A stretch of DNA of 64,000 nt from Maricaulis sp048270265 (GTDB lineage: Bacteria; Pseudomonadota; Alphaproteobacteria; Caulobacterales; Maricaulaceae), in the NCBI RefSeq assembly GCF_048270265.1, contig NZ_JBLWTD010000012.1, positions 1-64,000 of the forward strand. The letters are read 5' to 3'. Position 1 is the stretch's first letter, and each line of letters starts with the position of its first letter. The notes beneath the pieces were generated by a model, which searched no databases, had not been told where the DNA came from, and saw only the letters and a list, made by a program, of their open reading frames with translations. The position numbers and the translations under genes were made by a program. Shown here one piece after another: positions 19,422 through 28,662 of this stretch.

Positions 19422-19716
19422 GCGATGTCTCCCGGTTTCAGCACGCGCGCGCAACGGCCCGATCGGGCCGGCGACATGCCGGATCTGACTGTGACGACGC
19501 CAATTCTTGCCGCGAAGAGGCTGACTTGCGACCGCCGGTCAAGCCGCGTTCATGGCGCGGCGTCTGGTGACGGCAAATCGGTGGCCTGCATTCCCAACGC
19601 GCTGGCTTGACGCAAACGGGGCTGATTTTTCCGGCATTTTCATACCGGTCTCCCCTCACCCCCGAGGCGTAGCAAATTACTACCGTGTCTGTTGTTTTCA
19701 GGCAAGAGCTGGCCGG
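19422..19716. other. Intergenic region between recF and the Anbu operon
   Basis: About 295 bases between two minus-strand genes. It should carry the promoter of the ATP-grasp/Anbu operon and the end of the dnaN-recF transcript. No clear -35/-10 pair, terminator or small gene could be identified by eye. Confidence 0.4.
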
Positions 19717-20907
19717 TCAGGCAGTCCCGCCGGATTCGTCGGGGAACAGACCCGCCTCCCGCACTCGCAGGAATTGCGCCTGTCCCGCGAAGGGTTCGAA
19801 CAGGACTCGCTCGACGCCCGTCAGCCAGGCCTGGGACCCGGTGGCGAGAATTTCGCGCGCCAGCCCTTCCCGGCGCGACGCATCCAGATGGGCGCAGGCC
19901 TCGTCGAAAAGAAGCAGGGGCGCGATCGAGTTCCGGGCCGCGAGAACGCGGGCCTGGGCCAGCGCCAGGGTGAGGATCAGCGCCTTCTGCTCGCCGGTCG
20001 AACAATCACCGGCTGGCTGATCCTTGTCGCGATGGCGGGTCACAAGCTCGGTGCGATGGGGGCCCCGGGTCAGGGTCCGGCCGACGGCGCCGTCACGGCC
20101 GCGCCCTTCGCGCAGAGCCTGGGCGAAATTGTCCTCGGCCTCCGAGGCCGCGGCGCCGGCCGCGAGGTCTGCCTCAACGGCGCCGTCCAGCGCCAGATCG
20201 GCCTGCGGGAAGGCGCCTTCCGGGCGGGCGTCGATTTCCGCCTGCAGCCGGATCAGGGCTTCCAGCCGCGCCGCCGCCACGGCCACACCATGGCCGGCCA
20301 TCTCGGTTTCGAGCGCCGCGACCCAGGCCGGATCGGCGCGGCCATCATCGAGCAGTCTCTGCCGCCGCACCCGGGCCTTCTCATAGGCCGTCGCAGCCTC
20401 GGCATGGGCCGGATCCGCTGCATAGACGAGACGGTCGAGAAATTTCAGACGATCGGCGCGCGGCCCGGCGAACAGCCGGTCCTGGGCCGGGGTCAGCCAG
20501 ATCATCGGGACCAGTCGCGACAATTCAGCCTGCTGTACCGGGTCGCCGTCGATACGGGTTTCACGCCGTCCGCCGGCACGGGCGCCAACGCCGATCCTGA
20601 AACGGCCATCATAGGTATCGATTTCCGCGAACACGGCCCAGGCGTCCGCGGCAACGCCATCCTGCTTGCGGGCGACACCGTCAGCCCCGGCCGAACGCAT
20701 GCCGCGTCCCGGAGCCAGGAATGACAGGGCCTCAAGCAGATTGGTCTTGCCCGATCCGTTCTCGCCAAACAGGACCACTGGCCGCGCATCGACTTCCAGG
20801 TCGAGCGCGGCATAGCAACGAAAATCGGTAAGCCGCAAACGACGAACCGCCGCCGGGACAACCGGCGGCGGTGAATTCATGTCGTCTGTGCCAGCCGGTT
20901 TGCTCAC
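19717..20907 (-). CDS. recF: DNA replication and repair protein RecF
   Basis: A 396-residue SMC-like ATPase that, with RecO and RecR, loads RecA at single-strand gaps. Walker A is GENGSGKT at residues 48-55, the signature is STGEQKALIL and Walker B is LLLFDEACAHLD. The N-terminal LTDFRCYAALDLEVD is typical. The start is GTG at 20907, overlapping the dnaN stop as GTGA, which indicates translational coupling; an ATG nine codons later is less attractive. dnaN-recF adjacency is common in bacteria. Confidence 0.95.
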   Translation of the reverse strand: MSKPAGTDDMNSPPPVVPAAVRRLRLTDFRCYAALDLEVDARPVVLFGENGSGKTNLLEALSFLAPGRGMRSAGADGVARKQDGVAADAWAVFAEIDTYDGRFRIGVGARAGGRRETRIDGDPVQQAELSRLVPMIWLTPAQDRLFAGPRADRLKFLDRLVYAADPAHAEAATAYEKARVRRQRLLDDGRADPAWVAALETEMAGHGVAVAAARLEALIRLQAEIDARPEGAFPQADLALDGAVEADLAAGAAASEAEDNFAQALREGRGRDGAVGRTLTRGPHRTELVTRHRDKDQPAGDCSTGEQKALILTLALAQARVLAARNSIAPLLLFDEACAHLDASRREGLAREILATGSQAWLTGVERVLFEPFAGQAQFLRVREAGLFPDESGGTA

Positions 20908-22022
20908 ACCCGCAGCGGCATCAACACATAAAGCGCATCAGGATCACCGCTATCGGTGACCAGGGCCGGAGAGGCGGCATCGGCGAAGTGGAACTGCGCC
21001 TGGTCGCCCTCGATCTGCGAGGCCACGTCCAGCATGTAGCGGGCGTTAAAACCGATCGCGAAGCCTTCATCGCTATAGGACACGGCCAGTTCTTCCTCGG
21101 CCTGTCCGCTCTCGGGATTGTTGACCGCCAGGGTCAGCGTGTCCTGACCCAGCGACAGCTTCACCGAACGTGATTTTTCCATCGAGATGGTGGCAACACG
21201 ATCAACGGCCTCGGCGAAACGCTTGTTCTCGACCGACATCATGCGGGTATTGCCGCGCGGAATGACGCGCTCATAATCCGGGAAGGCGCCATCGATGAGT
21301 TTCGAGGTCAGCACGGCCCGGCCGAGACGGAAGCGGATCTTGCCCTCGGACACCGAAATCTCGACATCGTCGCTGGCATCCTCGATCAGGCGGCGGATTT
21401 CCTGCACGGTCTTGCGCGGGACGATCACGCCGGGCATGCCGGCTGCACCATCGGGCAGATCAACCTCTGCCAGGGCGAGCCGGACGCCGTCGGTAGCAAC
21501 GGCACGCAAGGTCTTGCGGCCAGCCTCGTCAGCGGCATGGAAATGGATGCCGTTGAGATAATACCGCGTTTCCTCGGTCGAGATCGCGAACTTGGTCTTG
21601 TCGATCAAACGCGCCAGGGCCGCAGCCGGCAGCGAGAAACTATGCTCGAGATCCTCGGTCGGCATGACCGGGAAATCACCCGGCGGAAGCGAGGGCAGCG
21701 AGAAGTTCGACCGTCCGGCCTTGAGGGTCAGACGCGGATCCTCGCCGCTCATTTCCAGCGTCACGTCAGCGCCGTCAGGGATTTTGCGCGTAATGTCATA
21801 GAGGGTGTGGGCCGGTGCCGTGACCATGCCTTCACCTTCACAGCGCGCCTCGGCCGTCTCAAGGATTTCGATGTCGAGATCCGTGGCCGCGAAACTTGCG
21901 CCATTGGGCCCGGCTGAAATCAGCACATTCGACAGAATTGGAATGGTGTTGCGCTTTTCGACCACGGCCTGAACATGGCCAAGGGCCTTGAGGAGCGTAG
22001 CGCGCTCGATCGTCAGCTTCAT
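20904..22022 (-). CDS. dnaN: DNA polymerase III sliding clamp (beta subunit)
   Basis: A 372-residue beta clamp, the ring that tethers DNA polymerase III and many repair proteins to DNA. It starts MKLTIERATLLKALGHVQAV with NTIPILSNVLI, and the end ...DALYVLMPLRV is the conserved hydrophobic C-terminus next to the clamp-binding pocket. Length is standard. It lies 144 bases downstream of dnaA on the same strand and overlaps recF by four bases. The dnaA-dnaN gap contains an imperfect hairpin (arms CGGTGCCGGCT and AGCTGGCACCG, about 22054-22083) without a T-run. Confidence 0.97.
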   Translation of the reverse strand: MKLTIERATLLKALGHVQAVVEKRNTIPILSNVLISAGPNGASFAATDLDIEILETAEARCEGEGMVTAPAHTLYDITRKIPDGADVTLEMSGEDPRLTLKAGRSNFSLPSLPPGDFPVMPTEDLEHSFSLPAAALARLIDKTKFAISTEETRYYLNGIHFHAADEAGRKTLRAVATDGVRLALAEVDLPDGAAGMPGVIVPRKTVQEIRRLIEDASDDVEISVSEGKIRFRLGRAVLTSKLIDGAFPDYERVIPRGNTRMMSVENKRFAEAVDRVATISMEKSRSVKLSLGQDTLTLAVNNPESGQAEEELAVSYSDEGFAIGFNARYMLDVASQIEGDQAQFHFADAASPALVTDSGDPDALYVLMPLRV

Positions 22023-22166
22023 ATCTCGCGTTCCGCTTTGACGTCTTCATGAGCCGGTGCCGGCTGGCAAATCAGCTGGCACCGAAAAGGGTGGGTAAAA
22101 GAGGATACATGAAAAAACACAACCGCAAGAGAATTATCCAGCCGCGGACGCATTTTCCAGCGGAAA

Positions 22167-23594
22167 TCAGTCCCGCAGCTCCCGGGTCAGGCAATCAACA
22201 TCCTGGCCGATCGGGTCCCCGGCTTCGATCATCGCGGTGATCTTGTTGACGGCGTGGATTACCGTCGAGTGATCGCGGCCGCCAAAACGGCGTCCGATAT
22301 CGGGCAGGGAACGCGTGGTCAGCGTCTTGGCCAGATACATCGCGACATGGCGCGGGCGGACAACACTCTGGGTCCGGCGCTTGGAGCAGATATCCGTCGT
22401 GGTCACGCCGAAATGTGTCGCGACGGCCTTCTGGATCTCGTCAACGGTCAGACGTTTTTCCGCGCTCAGCGACAGGTCGCGCAGGGCAGTCGAAACCGCC
22501 TCCATCGTCACCGGCAGCCCCAGCAGCGCTGTGCGGCAGATCACGTTGTTGAGCACACCTTCCAGCTCGCGCGGGCCGGTCGTGATGCGGGCCGCGAGAA
22601 AATCGCGCACCGGCTCCGACACGTTCAGCACCGGATAGTGGCATTTCGCCTGGGCGATCTTGCAATCGAGAATCTGGCGCCGCAGATCGAGATCCGGCTT
22701 GCTCAACGGGCAGGCCAGGCCACCGGTCAACAGCGAGCGCAGACGGTCATCGGCGATCGCCAGCTCGGCAGGCGGACGATGCGAGGCCAGAACGACCTGC
22801 TTGTTCTCGGCGATCAGTGCCGCAATCGTGTGGAGGAATTCATCCTCGGTCTTCGGCTTGCCGGCGATGAAATGCACATCATCGATCAGGAGGTAGTCCA
22901 CACCGCGGACCGTCTCCTTGAAGGTGATGGTGTCGCGCGCCCGCATCGCGGTCACAAATCCCGAGAGGAATTCCTCGGCGGTCAGGTAGAGCGCCTTGCG
23001 CGGCTTGGGCGCCTGGGCGACGGCACTCGCCACGGCGTGCATGAGGTGCGTCTTGCCGACGCCGTAATCGCCGTAGAAGAAAACCGGATTGAAGGGCGGG
23101 CGCGCTGCAGAGACGATGCTCCGCGCGGCGGCGGCGGCGACTTCATTGGCCGGGCCGACCCGGAAGGAATCGAAGCTGAAGCGCGGCTCGATCACATCTT
23201 CGCGCTTCGCAGCCGTTTCGGCCGGCTTGCCTGCAGACTTCGGCTGAGGCACGGGTTCGCGCACAACGTCCACTTGCGGCTCAACCTCACCATCGGCCAG
23301 CACGAGAAGATCGCGGCGAACGGAATCCAGCTCTGCCCAGATGGCACGAATTCGGGCACCGGCATGATCCTCGATCCAGTCACGATTGAAGGTGCTCGGC
23401 GCGACAATGATGATCATGCCGGCGTCCGACATGCGGACGCGCAAACGGGCTATTTCCTGAGAGTAAAGGGCATCACCAAGCTCAACGCGCAGGCGGGCGC
23501 GAACGGCGCGCCAAATGGCTGCAATTTCGGCTGCAGCCTGGGTCTCGAATGAGGCTGCCTTGGTATCGGAAACTGCAAGTTTTTTATATGCCAT
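22167..23594 (-). CDS. dnaA: Chromosomal replication initiator DnaA
   Basis: A 475-residue AAA+ initiator that binds DnaA boxes and opens oriC. Domain I covers about residues 15-100 (IWRAVRARLRVELGDALYSQ). A Pro/Lys-rich linker follows. The AAA+ core has Walker A GDYGVGKT (residues 175-182) and Walker B LLIDDVHF. Domain IV is the DNA-binding part (RPRHVAMYLAKTLT and GRDHSTVIHAVNKI). The frame extends to 23660, but MAYKKLAVSDTKAAS at 23594 is chosen because the codons before it look non-coding; the ribosome-binding site is weak. Order rpsT-dnaA-dnaN-recF, all minus. Confidence 0.96.
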   Translation of the reverse strand: MAYKKLAVSDTKAASFETQAAAEIAAIWRAVRARLRVELGDALYSQEIARLRVRMSDAGMIIIVAPSTFNRDWIEDHAGARIRAIWAELDSVRRDLLVLADGEVEPQVDVVREPVPQPKSAGKPAETAAKREDVIEPRFSFDSFRVGPANEVAAAAARSIVSAARPPFNPVFFYGDYGVGKTHLMHAVASAVAQAPKPRKALYLTAEEFLSGFVTAMRARDTITFKETVRGVDYLLIDDVHFIAGKPKTEDEFLHTIAALIAENKQVVLASHRPPAELAIADDRLRSLLTGGLACPLSKPDLDLRRQILDCKIAQAKCHYPVLNVSEPVRDFLAARITTGPRELEGVLNNVICRTALLGLPVTMEAVSTALRDLSLSAEKRLTVDEIQKAVATHFGVTTTDICSKRRTQSVVRPRHVAMYLAKTLTTRSLPDIGRRFGGRDHSTVIHAVNKITAMIEAGDPIGQDVDCLTRELRD

Positions 23595-24029
23595 TGTTCG
23601 CCACACTTGTGATTTGCCCCACGTCGAGGTGAGAGCTAGGTGTTTGTTATTATGGCACAATCCCCCCTCAACGACACGCCGCCCTGCCGTGTCGAAACCG
23701 GAATATTATCCGTATAGGATTGATCGCCCTCAGAGCCTCAAAGGTTACCGCTTCCGTAAAAACGGTCAACAGGATTCAACGCCCGGATTTTGAGATTCTT
23801 CGCTTGACACGGGAAATCCTTGACCGGAGCGAAGCTTGGCAAATGCGATATATTTTTATGACGTCGGATGGTTCAATTTCACCACGAAAAGCCCCCTGGA
23901 AACCGGGCACGGGTTGGCATGAAAACGGCTGCGGCAACAGCTCCGTATCAGGAATATTATATGAGCAGCGTATGAGCAGCGGACGCACCATCGGGGCCCC
24001 GATCACATCGCCAGCCGGAAAGCAGTGCC
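23595..24029 (-). promoter_or_regulatory. dnaA upstream region with GANTC sites and repeats
   Basis: A 435-base gene-free stretch between rpsT and dnaA that is visibly more AT-rich than its surroundings. It contains two GANTC sites (23773 and 23794), the target of the CcrM methylase that times dnaA transcription in Caulobacter; a third (24052) sits in the adjoining rpsT terminator. A direct repeat GGAATATTAT occurs at 23700-23709 and 23951-23960, and ATGAGCAGCG is duplicated in tandem at 23961-23981. TTATCCGTA at 23706 resembles a DnaA box with two mismatches. This is probably the dnaA promoter region. A replication origin here is possible but not supported by a clear DnaA-box cluster. Confidence 0.5.
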
Positions 24030-24067
24030 AAAAAAAATACGCCCGGGACGCGAGTCCCGGGCGTATT
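24030..24067 (-). terminator. Rho-independent terminator of rpsT
   Basis: A perfect 14-base stem (24036-24049 with 24054-24067, core CGCCCGGGAC) closes on a 4-base loop. On the minus strand it is followed by a run of eight T. It begins 26 bases after the rpsT stop and isolates rpsT from dnaA. Confidence 0.93.
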
Positions 24068-24092
24068 GATTGCATTCAACTGTCGTTCGAAA

Positions 24093-24359
24093 TCAGGCGG
24101 CCATCGCCTTGATCCGGGCCGACAGGCGCGAAACCTTGCGCGAGCTCGTGTTCTTGTGGAACACGCCCTTGCTGACCGCACGCATCATTTCTGATTCCGC
24201 GGTGACCAGTGCCGCGCGGGCAACAGCCTGATCGCCGGCGGCGATCGCAAGTTCGACCTTTTTAACATAGGTCCGGACGCGCGAACGCCGGGCTTTGTTA
24301 ACAGCAGTGCGGCGCGCGATCTTGCGGACCATTTTCTTGGCCGAGCTTGTATTGGCCAT
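24093..24359 (-). CDS. rpsT: 30S ribosomal protein S20
   Basis: An 88-residue basic helical protein of the small subunit that binds 16S rRNA. The sequence MANTSSAKKMVRKIARRTAV with NKARRSRVRTYVKKVE is diagnostic. The frame opens at 24377, but the ATG at 24359 gives the standard N-terminus and is preceded by AGAGG. It has its own promoter (24418-24446) and a strong terminator, so it is a single-gene unit. rpsT next to dnaA is a usual alphaproteobacterial arrangement. Confidence 0.97.
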   Translation of the reverse strand: MANTSSAKKMVRKIARRTAVNKARRSRVRTYVKKVELAIAAGDQAVARAALVTAESEMMRAVSKGVFHKNTSSRKVSRLSARIKAMAA

Positions 24360-24417
24360 GGGTTCTAACCTCTTCATGCGACCGGGACCGGAGCCCGATT
24401 AAATCCGTGAGCGGCGG

Positions 24418-24446
24418 CGTATAGGCCCTAGAAGCCGGGGCGTCAA
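24418..24446 (-). promoter_or_regulatory. Promoter of rpsT
   Basis: On the minus strand TTGACG (24446-24441), a 17-base spacer and TATACG (24423-24418) form a good sigma70-type promoter. The leader to the rpsT ATG is about 50 bases. Confidence 0.7.
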
Positions 24447-24467
24447 CTGCCCCTGCCGCCAGTTCGA

Positions 24468-25244
24468 CTAACGATGCTTGAAATGTGCAGCGCGCTTCTC
24501 GGCGAAGGCTGCCATGCCCTCACTCTGATCTTCCAGGGCAAATTGCGACTGGAACACCCGGCGCTCGAAGCGCACGCCTTCCGTCAGGCCGATCTCGAAG
24601 GCACGGTTGACCGCTTCCTTCGTCATCATGGCGACCGGCAGGGATTTGACCGCAATCGCCTCGGCAGCTTCCATGGCGACGTCGAGCAGATCCTCGGCCG
24701 GCACGACGCGCGAGACCAGTCCGGCACGCTCAGCCTCTTCGGCATCCATCATGCGGCCCGTCAGGCACATATCCATTGCCTTGGCCTTGCCGACGGCACG
24801 TGGCAGCCGCTGGGTGCCACCGGAACCGGGCATGACGCCGAGATTGATCTCGGGCTGACCGAATTTGGCTGTCTGCGAGGCAATGATGAAATCACACATC
24901 ATGGCGATCTCGCAGCCGCCGCCGAGGGCATAGCCGGAAACCGCAGCGATGATCGGCTTGCGGAAGCGGGCCACCGACTCCCAGGTCTCGGCGAAGGGGT
25001 CGTGCATGTAGAGGCCGACGAAATCGCGAGCCTGCAATTCCTTGATGTCGGCGCCGGCTGCGAAGGCTTTCTTCGAGCCGGTCAACACGACACAGCCGAT
25101 ACCGGCATCCTTCTCGAAGGCGGCCAGTACCGTCGCAAGTTCTGTCGTCAGCTCATCGCACAGGGCGTTGAGAGCTTCCGGGCGCGAGAAGGTAATTACC
25201 CCGACGCGACCCTCGGTCTTTACCTGAATCGTCTTGTAAGCCAT
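24468..25244 (-). CDS. Enoyl-CoA hydratase (crotonase family)
   Basis: A 258-residue crotonase-fold enzyme that adds water to trans-2-enoyl-CoA in beta-oxidation. Both catalytic glutamates are in place: Glu112 (GGGCEIAMM) and Glu132 (FGQPEINLGVMPGSGGTQRL). The oxyanion-hole segments AAGADIKEL and SGYALGGGCE are intact. These features fit the FadB1x/EchA8 short-chain type best. Orientation is the same as rpsT, but rpsT has its own promoter. The exact acyl chain preference cannot be told from sequence. Confidence 0.92.
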   Translation of the reverse strand: MAYKTIQVKTEGRVGVITFSRPEALNALCDELTTELATVLAAFEKDAGIGCVVLTGSKKAFAAGADIKELQARDFVGLYMHDPFAETWESVARFRKPIIAAVSGYALGGGCEIAMMCDFIIASQTAKFGQPEINLGVMPGSGGTQRLPRAVGKAKAMDMCLTGRMMDAEEAERAGLVSRVVPAEDLLDVAMEAAEAIAVKSLPVAMMTKEAVNRAFEIGLTEGVRFERRVFQSQFALEDQSEGMAAFAEKRAAHFKHR

Positions 25245-25361
25245 GTCGGCGCTCCGTATGCGGCGCGGGGGTCCGCGCTGAAAAAACCGCGCCGCTATAA
25301 CGCAGACCGGACCGGCGGTCGATACCGGTAACAGGCCGAGAGTCAGGCGGCGGATGCCAAG

Positions 25362-26303
25362 CTATTGGCGGGTCACGATAATGCCGGATTCCCGCAACAA
25401 TTCGACAACACCGTTATCGCCGCTGAGGTGCGCAGCCCCCACAGCCACAAAAACAGTGCCTTCGCCGTCGAGCAGAGCCTGGATCTGAGGCACCCAGTCG
25501 CGATTGCGCTGAACGATCAAAGCCTCATACATCTCCGGTGTTTGCTCGCGCATATCCGCGTTCACGATCCGGTCGATCGTCTCGATATCGCCCGCAGCCC
25601 AGGCCCGCACCATCTCGTCGAGCATGGCCGGCGTGCGCTCCATTTCGCGCAGACCTTCGGCAAAACCGGCGACCTGCACCGAGTCCGGGAGGTCGGCGAG
25701 AACGCGAACCTGCTGCTCGGCGGTTTCGAAATAGCCGAGCTCGACGTCTGTGCCGGCAACAGCTGCGAGCAGGGCTTTCTCGGCCCCGGCCTCGGGATCA
25801 AGCCCCAGCACCTGCATCTGCGCGACCGAGAGAACGATCTGCGCCAGCCAGGGCCGCATCGGCTCTAGCATTTCCGGCGTCGCACCGACGGTCGGCGCCA
25901 CGCGGGCCAGCAAGGCCCGGGCCTCGGCATCCAGCATCGAGGACAGGGTCACACCTTGCGGGTTCAGTCCCAGTTCAACGACCAGCGCCTGCATCCGGGC
26001 CTGCGCCTCGGCACCCTGCACATCGGCTTCGAGATACAGGGCGTCGGCGTTCGCCAGATGCTCGCGCATCGTGTCGGTCTGCCAGTCAAGGCTGGGGGGA
26101 AGAAGGTGGAATGTGCCGAACAGGTAGATATCGGAATCCGCGTCCGAGAGGTGCCACATGGCCGGCCTAGCCTCGAGCCCCGAATAGTCGACCAGTTGCG
26201 CCTGGGCCGGGCTGAGGGCGCCGGCGAATGCAAGGCCGGCAGCGCCGAGCAGGGCGCCAGCGGCCGAGGTCAGCCGGGAGTAGAAAGGTTTGGAACGACG
26301 CAT
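25362..26303 (-). CDS. TraB/GumN-family secreted protein
   Basis: A 313-residue protein with an N-terminal signal sequence (SAAGALLGAAGLAFAGALSP, cleavage after AQA near residue 35). The TraB/GumN pattern is present: DIYLFGTFHLLPPSLDW (GxxH motif) near residue 49, an ALYLEADVQG segment, and the C-terminal VAVGAAHLSGDNGVVELL with the second conserved His. The family is thought to be metal-dependent hydrolases or proteases related to TIKI; most bacterial members are uncharacterised. The start at 26303 has CGGAG upstream. mutM lies 100 bases upstream in the same direction. Confidence 0.88.
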   Translation of the reverse strand: MRRSKPFYSRLTSAAGALLGAAGLAFAGALSPAQAQLVDYSGLEARPAMWHLSDADSDIYLFGTFHLLPPSLDWQTDTMREHLANADALYLEADVQGAEAQARMQALVVELGLNPQGVTLSSMLDAEARALLARVAPTVGATPEMLEPMRPWLAQIVLSVAQMQVLGLDPEAGAEKALLAAVAGTDVELGYFETAEQQVRVLADLPDSVQVAGFAEGLREMERTPAMLDEMVRAWAAGDIETIDRIVNADMREQTPEMYEALIVQRNRDWVPQIQALLDGEGTVFVAVGAAHLSGDNGVVELLRESGIIVTRQ

Positions 26304-26403
26304 AGGGAAACTCCGGATCAGGTCGAGGACAAGCAAGGGATACTATCCGGCTTTGCACGAATTGCGGCAGGGACTGACTGCGCCCGCGTCCCGCTGTCCG
26401 GAA

Positions 26404-27267
26404 TCAGCGCTGGCAGGCGGGGCAGTAGAAGGTCGAGCGGCCCGCCTGGACGATCCGCTGGATCTCGCCGCTGCAGTCCGGCGTCGAGCAGGGCACGCCT
26501 TCGCGGCCATAGGCGCTGAACCGGTGCTGGAAATAGCCCAGGGCGCCATCCGCCCCCGCGAAATCCTTCAGGGTCGAACCGCCGGCAGCAATTGCCTCCT
26601 CGATCACTTCGCGAACCGACCGGGCCAGGCGCTCCGCGCGAACGCCCGGGATGGTCCGCGCCTCGCGCCGCGGACTGATCCCGCTGCGATGCAGCGCCTC
26701 ACAGACATAGATATTGCCCAGTCCGGCGACGACACGCTGGTCGAGCAGCGCCGATTTGACCGGTGTGCGCTTGCCGGCCAGCGCCTCCCCCAGCGCTGCG
26801 CCGGAGAACGCGTTGGACGTCGGTTCGGGACCAAGCCCGGCCAGGTTGGGCTGCTCGTCCTCGGCGTCCGTCGGAAAGATGAGCATGAAACCAAAGCGGC
26901 GGGGGTCATTATAGCGAACCGTCACACCGCCCTCGATCTCGAACACGACATGATCATGTTTCGGATTGGCCGGCGCGGCATGGACAAAATCACCCGGCTG
27001 CGCGGCATCCTCGCCAGCCTCGATCGAGAAGCGGCCGGACATCCCGAGATGGACCAGCAGGGTCTCCTCCTCCGCCAGACGCAACAGGAGGTATTTCGCT
27101 CGCCGGTCGATCTGCTCGATCCGCCGGCCGCCCAGACGGCGCGCCATATCCTCCGGGAAGGGAAAGCGCAGATTGGCGCGATTGAGCGTCACGCGCTCGA
27201 TCAGGCGTCCTTGCATGGCCGGGATCAGGCCGGCACGGACGGTTTCGACTTCGGGAAGCTCAGGCAC
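26404..27267 (-). CDS. mutM: Formamidopyrimidine-DNA glycosylase
   Basis: A 287-residue base-excision repair enzyme that removes 8-oxoguanine and ring-opened purines and nicks at the site. The N-terminus after Met removal is PELPEVETVRAGL, with the catalytic Pro and Glu. A QIDRRAKYLLLRL segment carries the conserved Lys, and the C-terminal zinc finger has four Cys (CSTPDC and CPAC). The start is GTG at 27267, preceded by AAGGAG six bases away; the longer frame to 27327 is not used. Divergent from ubiE, as in many Alphaproteobacteria. Confidence 0.96.
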   Translation of the reverse strand: MPELPEVETVRAGLIPAMQGRLIERVTLNRANLRFPFPEDMARRLGGRRIEQIDRRAKYLLLRLAEEETLLVHLGMSGRFSIEAGEDAAQPGDFVHAAPANPKHDHVVFEIEGGVTVRYNDPRRFGFMLIFPTDAEDEQPNLAGLGPEPTSNAFSGAALGEALAGKRTPVKSALLDQRVVAGLGNIYVCEALHRSGISPRREARTIPGVRAERLARSVREVIEEAIAAGGSTLKDFAGADGALGYFQHRFSAYGREGVPCSTPDCSGEIQRIVQAGRSTFYCPACQR

Positions 27268-27448
27268 CGCATGCTCCTTGTGACTGCCAGGCGCGCACGG
27301 GCATGGCCGCTGACATGAGTTCCTCATATCGCACTCCGCCGCGCGTTTGCCAAAGCCTGAACCGCGATTGCGGGGGACTGCCGGGCCTGCGGCATCATCA
27401 CCGCCCTGACGGCTTTGCGGCAGGGCCGCGGTGGCTTATTGTCGGCGC

Positions 27449-28243
27449 ATGACCGAGACATTCAAACAGGCTGACCCCGAAAACACCGTCCCCTTCGGCT
27501 TCGAGGATGTGGACCGTACCCGCAAGGCCGGGCTTGTCCGCGGCGTTTTCGACCGTTCGGCACGCCGCTACGACCTGATGAACGACCTGATGTCGCTGGG
27601 CGTGCATCGCGCCTGGAAAGACATGGTAATGACACGGGCCAATCCGCAGCCCGGCGAGCGCCTGCTCGATGTGGCGGGCGGGACCGGCGATCTGGCACGC
27701 AGCTTCCTGACCAAGGCCGACCGCGCCGGCAAGCGCCGCGGCAGCCCGCAGCAGGCCGAAGCCATCGTGCTGGATATCAATGAGCAGATGTTGCGCGCCG
27801 GCATCAAGCGCGGCGTCGATGCCACCCAGGCCGGGCGGATCCAGTGGGTCACCGGCAATGCCGAATGCCTGCCGCTGTCCAGTCACTGCGTCGACTGCGT
27901 CACCATCTCGACCGGCATTCGCAATGTCACCGACCGGGCCGCAGCCCTCGCCGACATGCGCCGTGTGCTGAAGCCGGGCGGGCGCTTCCTGTGCCTGGAG
28001 TTCTCCCGGCCGACCAGCCGGGGATGGGAGAAGCTCTATGACGCCTGGTCATTCAATGTGATGCCCGAACTGGGCGAGCATGTCGCGCGGGACCGGGCCA
28101 GCTACCAGTATCTGGTGGAATCGATCCGGCGCTTCCCCGACCAGGAAAGCTTCGCCGGCGAATTGCGTCAGGCCGGCTTCCGGCAGGTGAGCTACACCAA
28201 TTTCTCCGGCGGCATCGCCGCCCTTCACACGGGCTGGGCCTGA
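27449..28243 (+). CDS. ubiE: Demethylmenaquinone/2-methoxy-6-polyprenyl-benzoquinol methyltransferase UbiE
   Basis: A 264-residue SAM-dependent C-methyltransferase of ubiquinone synthesis. FDRSARRYDLMNDLMSLGVH (residues 34-53), LLDVAGGTGDLARSF (SAM motif I), and ISTGIRNVTDRAAALADMRR are characteristic of UbiE, and the end ...NFSGGIAALHTGWA is its usual C-terminus. The start at 27449 (MTETFKQ) is chosen over a longer frame. The gene leads the ubiE-ubiB cluster; its last 19 bases overlap a convergent small gene. Confidence 0.96.
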   Translation: MTETFKQADPENTVPFGFEDVDRTRKAGLVRGVFDRSARRYDLMNDLMSLGVHRAWKDMVMTRANPQPGERLLDVAGGTGDLARSFLTKADRAGKRRGSPQQAEAIVLDINEQMLRAGIKRGVDATQAGRIQWVTGNAECLPLSSHCVDCVTISTGIRNVTDRAAALADMRRVLKPGGRFLCLEFSRPTSRGWEKLYDAWSFNVMPELGEHVARDRASYQYLVESIRRFPDQESFAGELRQAGFRQVSYTNFSGGIAALHTGWA

Positions 28244-28662
28244 TCACCGCCGCGCCCCTGCGCCTTGCGGGTGGCGATCAGCCAGGCCTTCGCTGCGGCG
28301 AGCGTATCGAATAATTGCAGGCTGGCGGGATAATCGGCCTCGCCCAGCCCGATCCAGTATTCCACCAGGGGGAGCTTCATCGGATCGGCGCAGACCTGCG
28401 CGCTCAGGGTCGGCTTGTCGCCATAGGCCTCATGCAGGATCTGTCCGAGCACGGCCTTGCCCGCCTTGATCGCCTCGATATCGAGATCGCCGAGCATGCC
28501 GTCGCTATAATCGATGATCCGGTCCCATTCGGGCGTCCATTCGGGCAATGAGACAGCCTGCCGCAAAAGCGCGGCGGCCTCCGGGATGCTCACAGGACCA
28601 TGGAAGGCGGTCACAGCCCACCGGTTTTCGTAATCGAACTCGATCGTGTGGCGCATGGACAT
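28225..28662 (-). CDS. Small STAS/SpoIIAA-like cytoplasmic protein
   Basis: A 145-residue soluble protein (MSMRHTIEFDYENRWAV...). An opening pair of strands, a helix containing IPEAAALLRQAV, the segment WDRIIDYSDGML and a C-terminal helix TLAAAKAWL give a pattern like SpoIIAA/STAS-like proteins. No phospho-acceptor Ser could be assigned. AGGAG lies seven bases before the ATG at 28662. It is inserted in opposite orientation between ubiE and ubiB, overlapping the ubiE end by 19 bases. The function is not known. Confidence 0.65.
   Translation of the reverse strand: MSMRHTIEFDYENRWAVTAFHGPVSIPEAAALLRQAVSLPEWTPEWDRIIDYSDGMLGDLDIEAIKAGKAVLGQILHEAYGDKPTLSAQVCADPMKLPLVEYWIGLGEADYPASLQLFDTLAAAKAWLIATRKAQGRGGDQAQPV

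Noticed and set aside
22054..22083. Hairpin between dnaA and dnaN as a terminator
   Set aside because: No T-run follows on the minus strand and one pair is mismatched; at most a processing or attenuation element.
22130..22140. DnaA box-like TTATCCAGC between dnaA and dnaN
   Set aside because: Two mismatches to the consensus and isolated; not called as a site.
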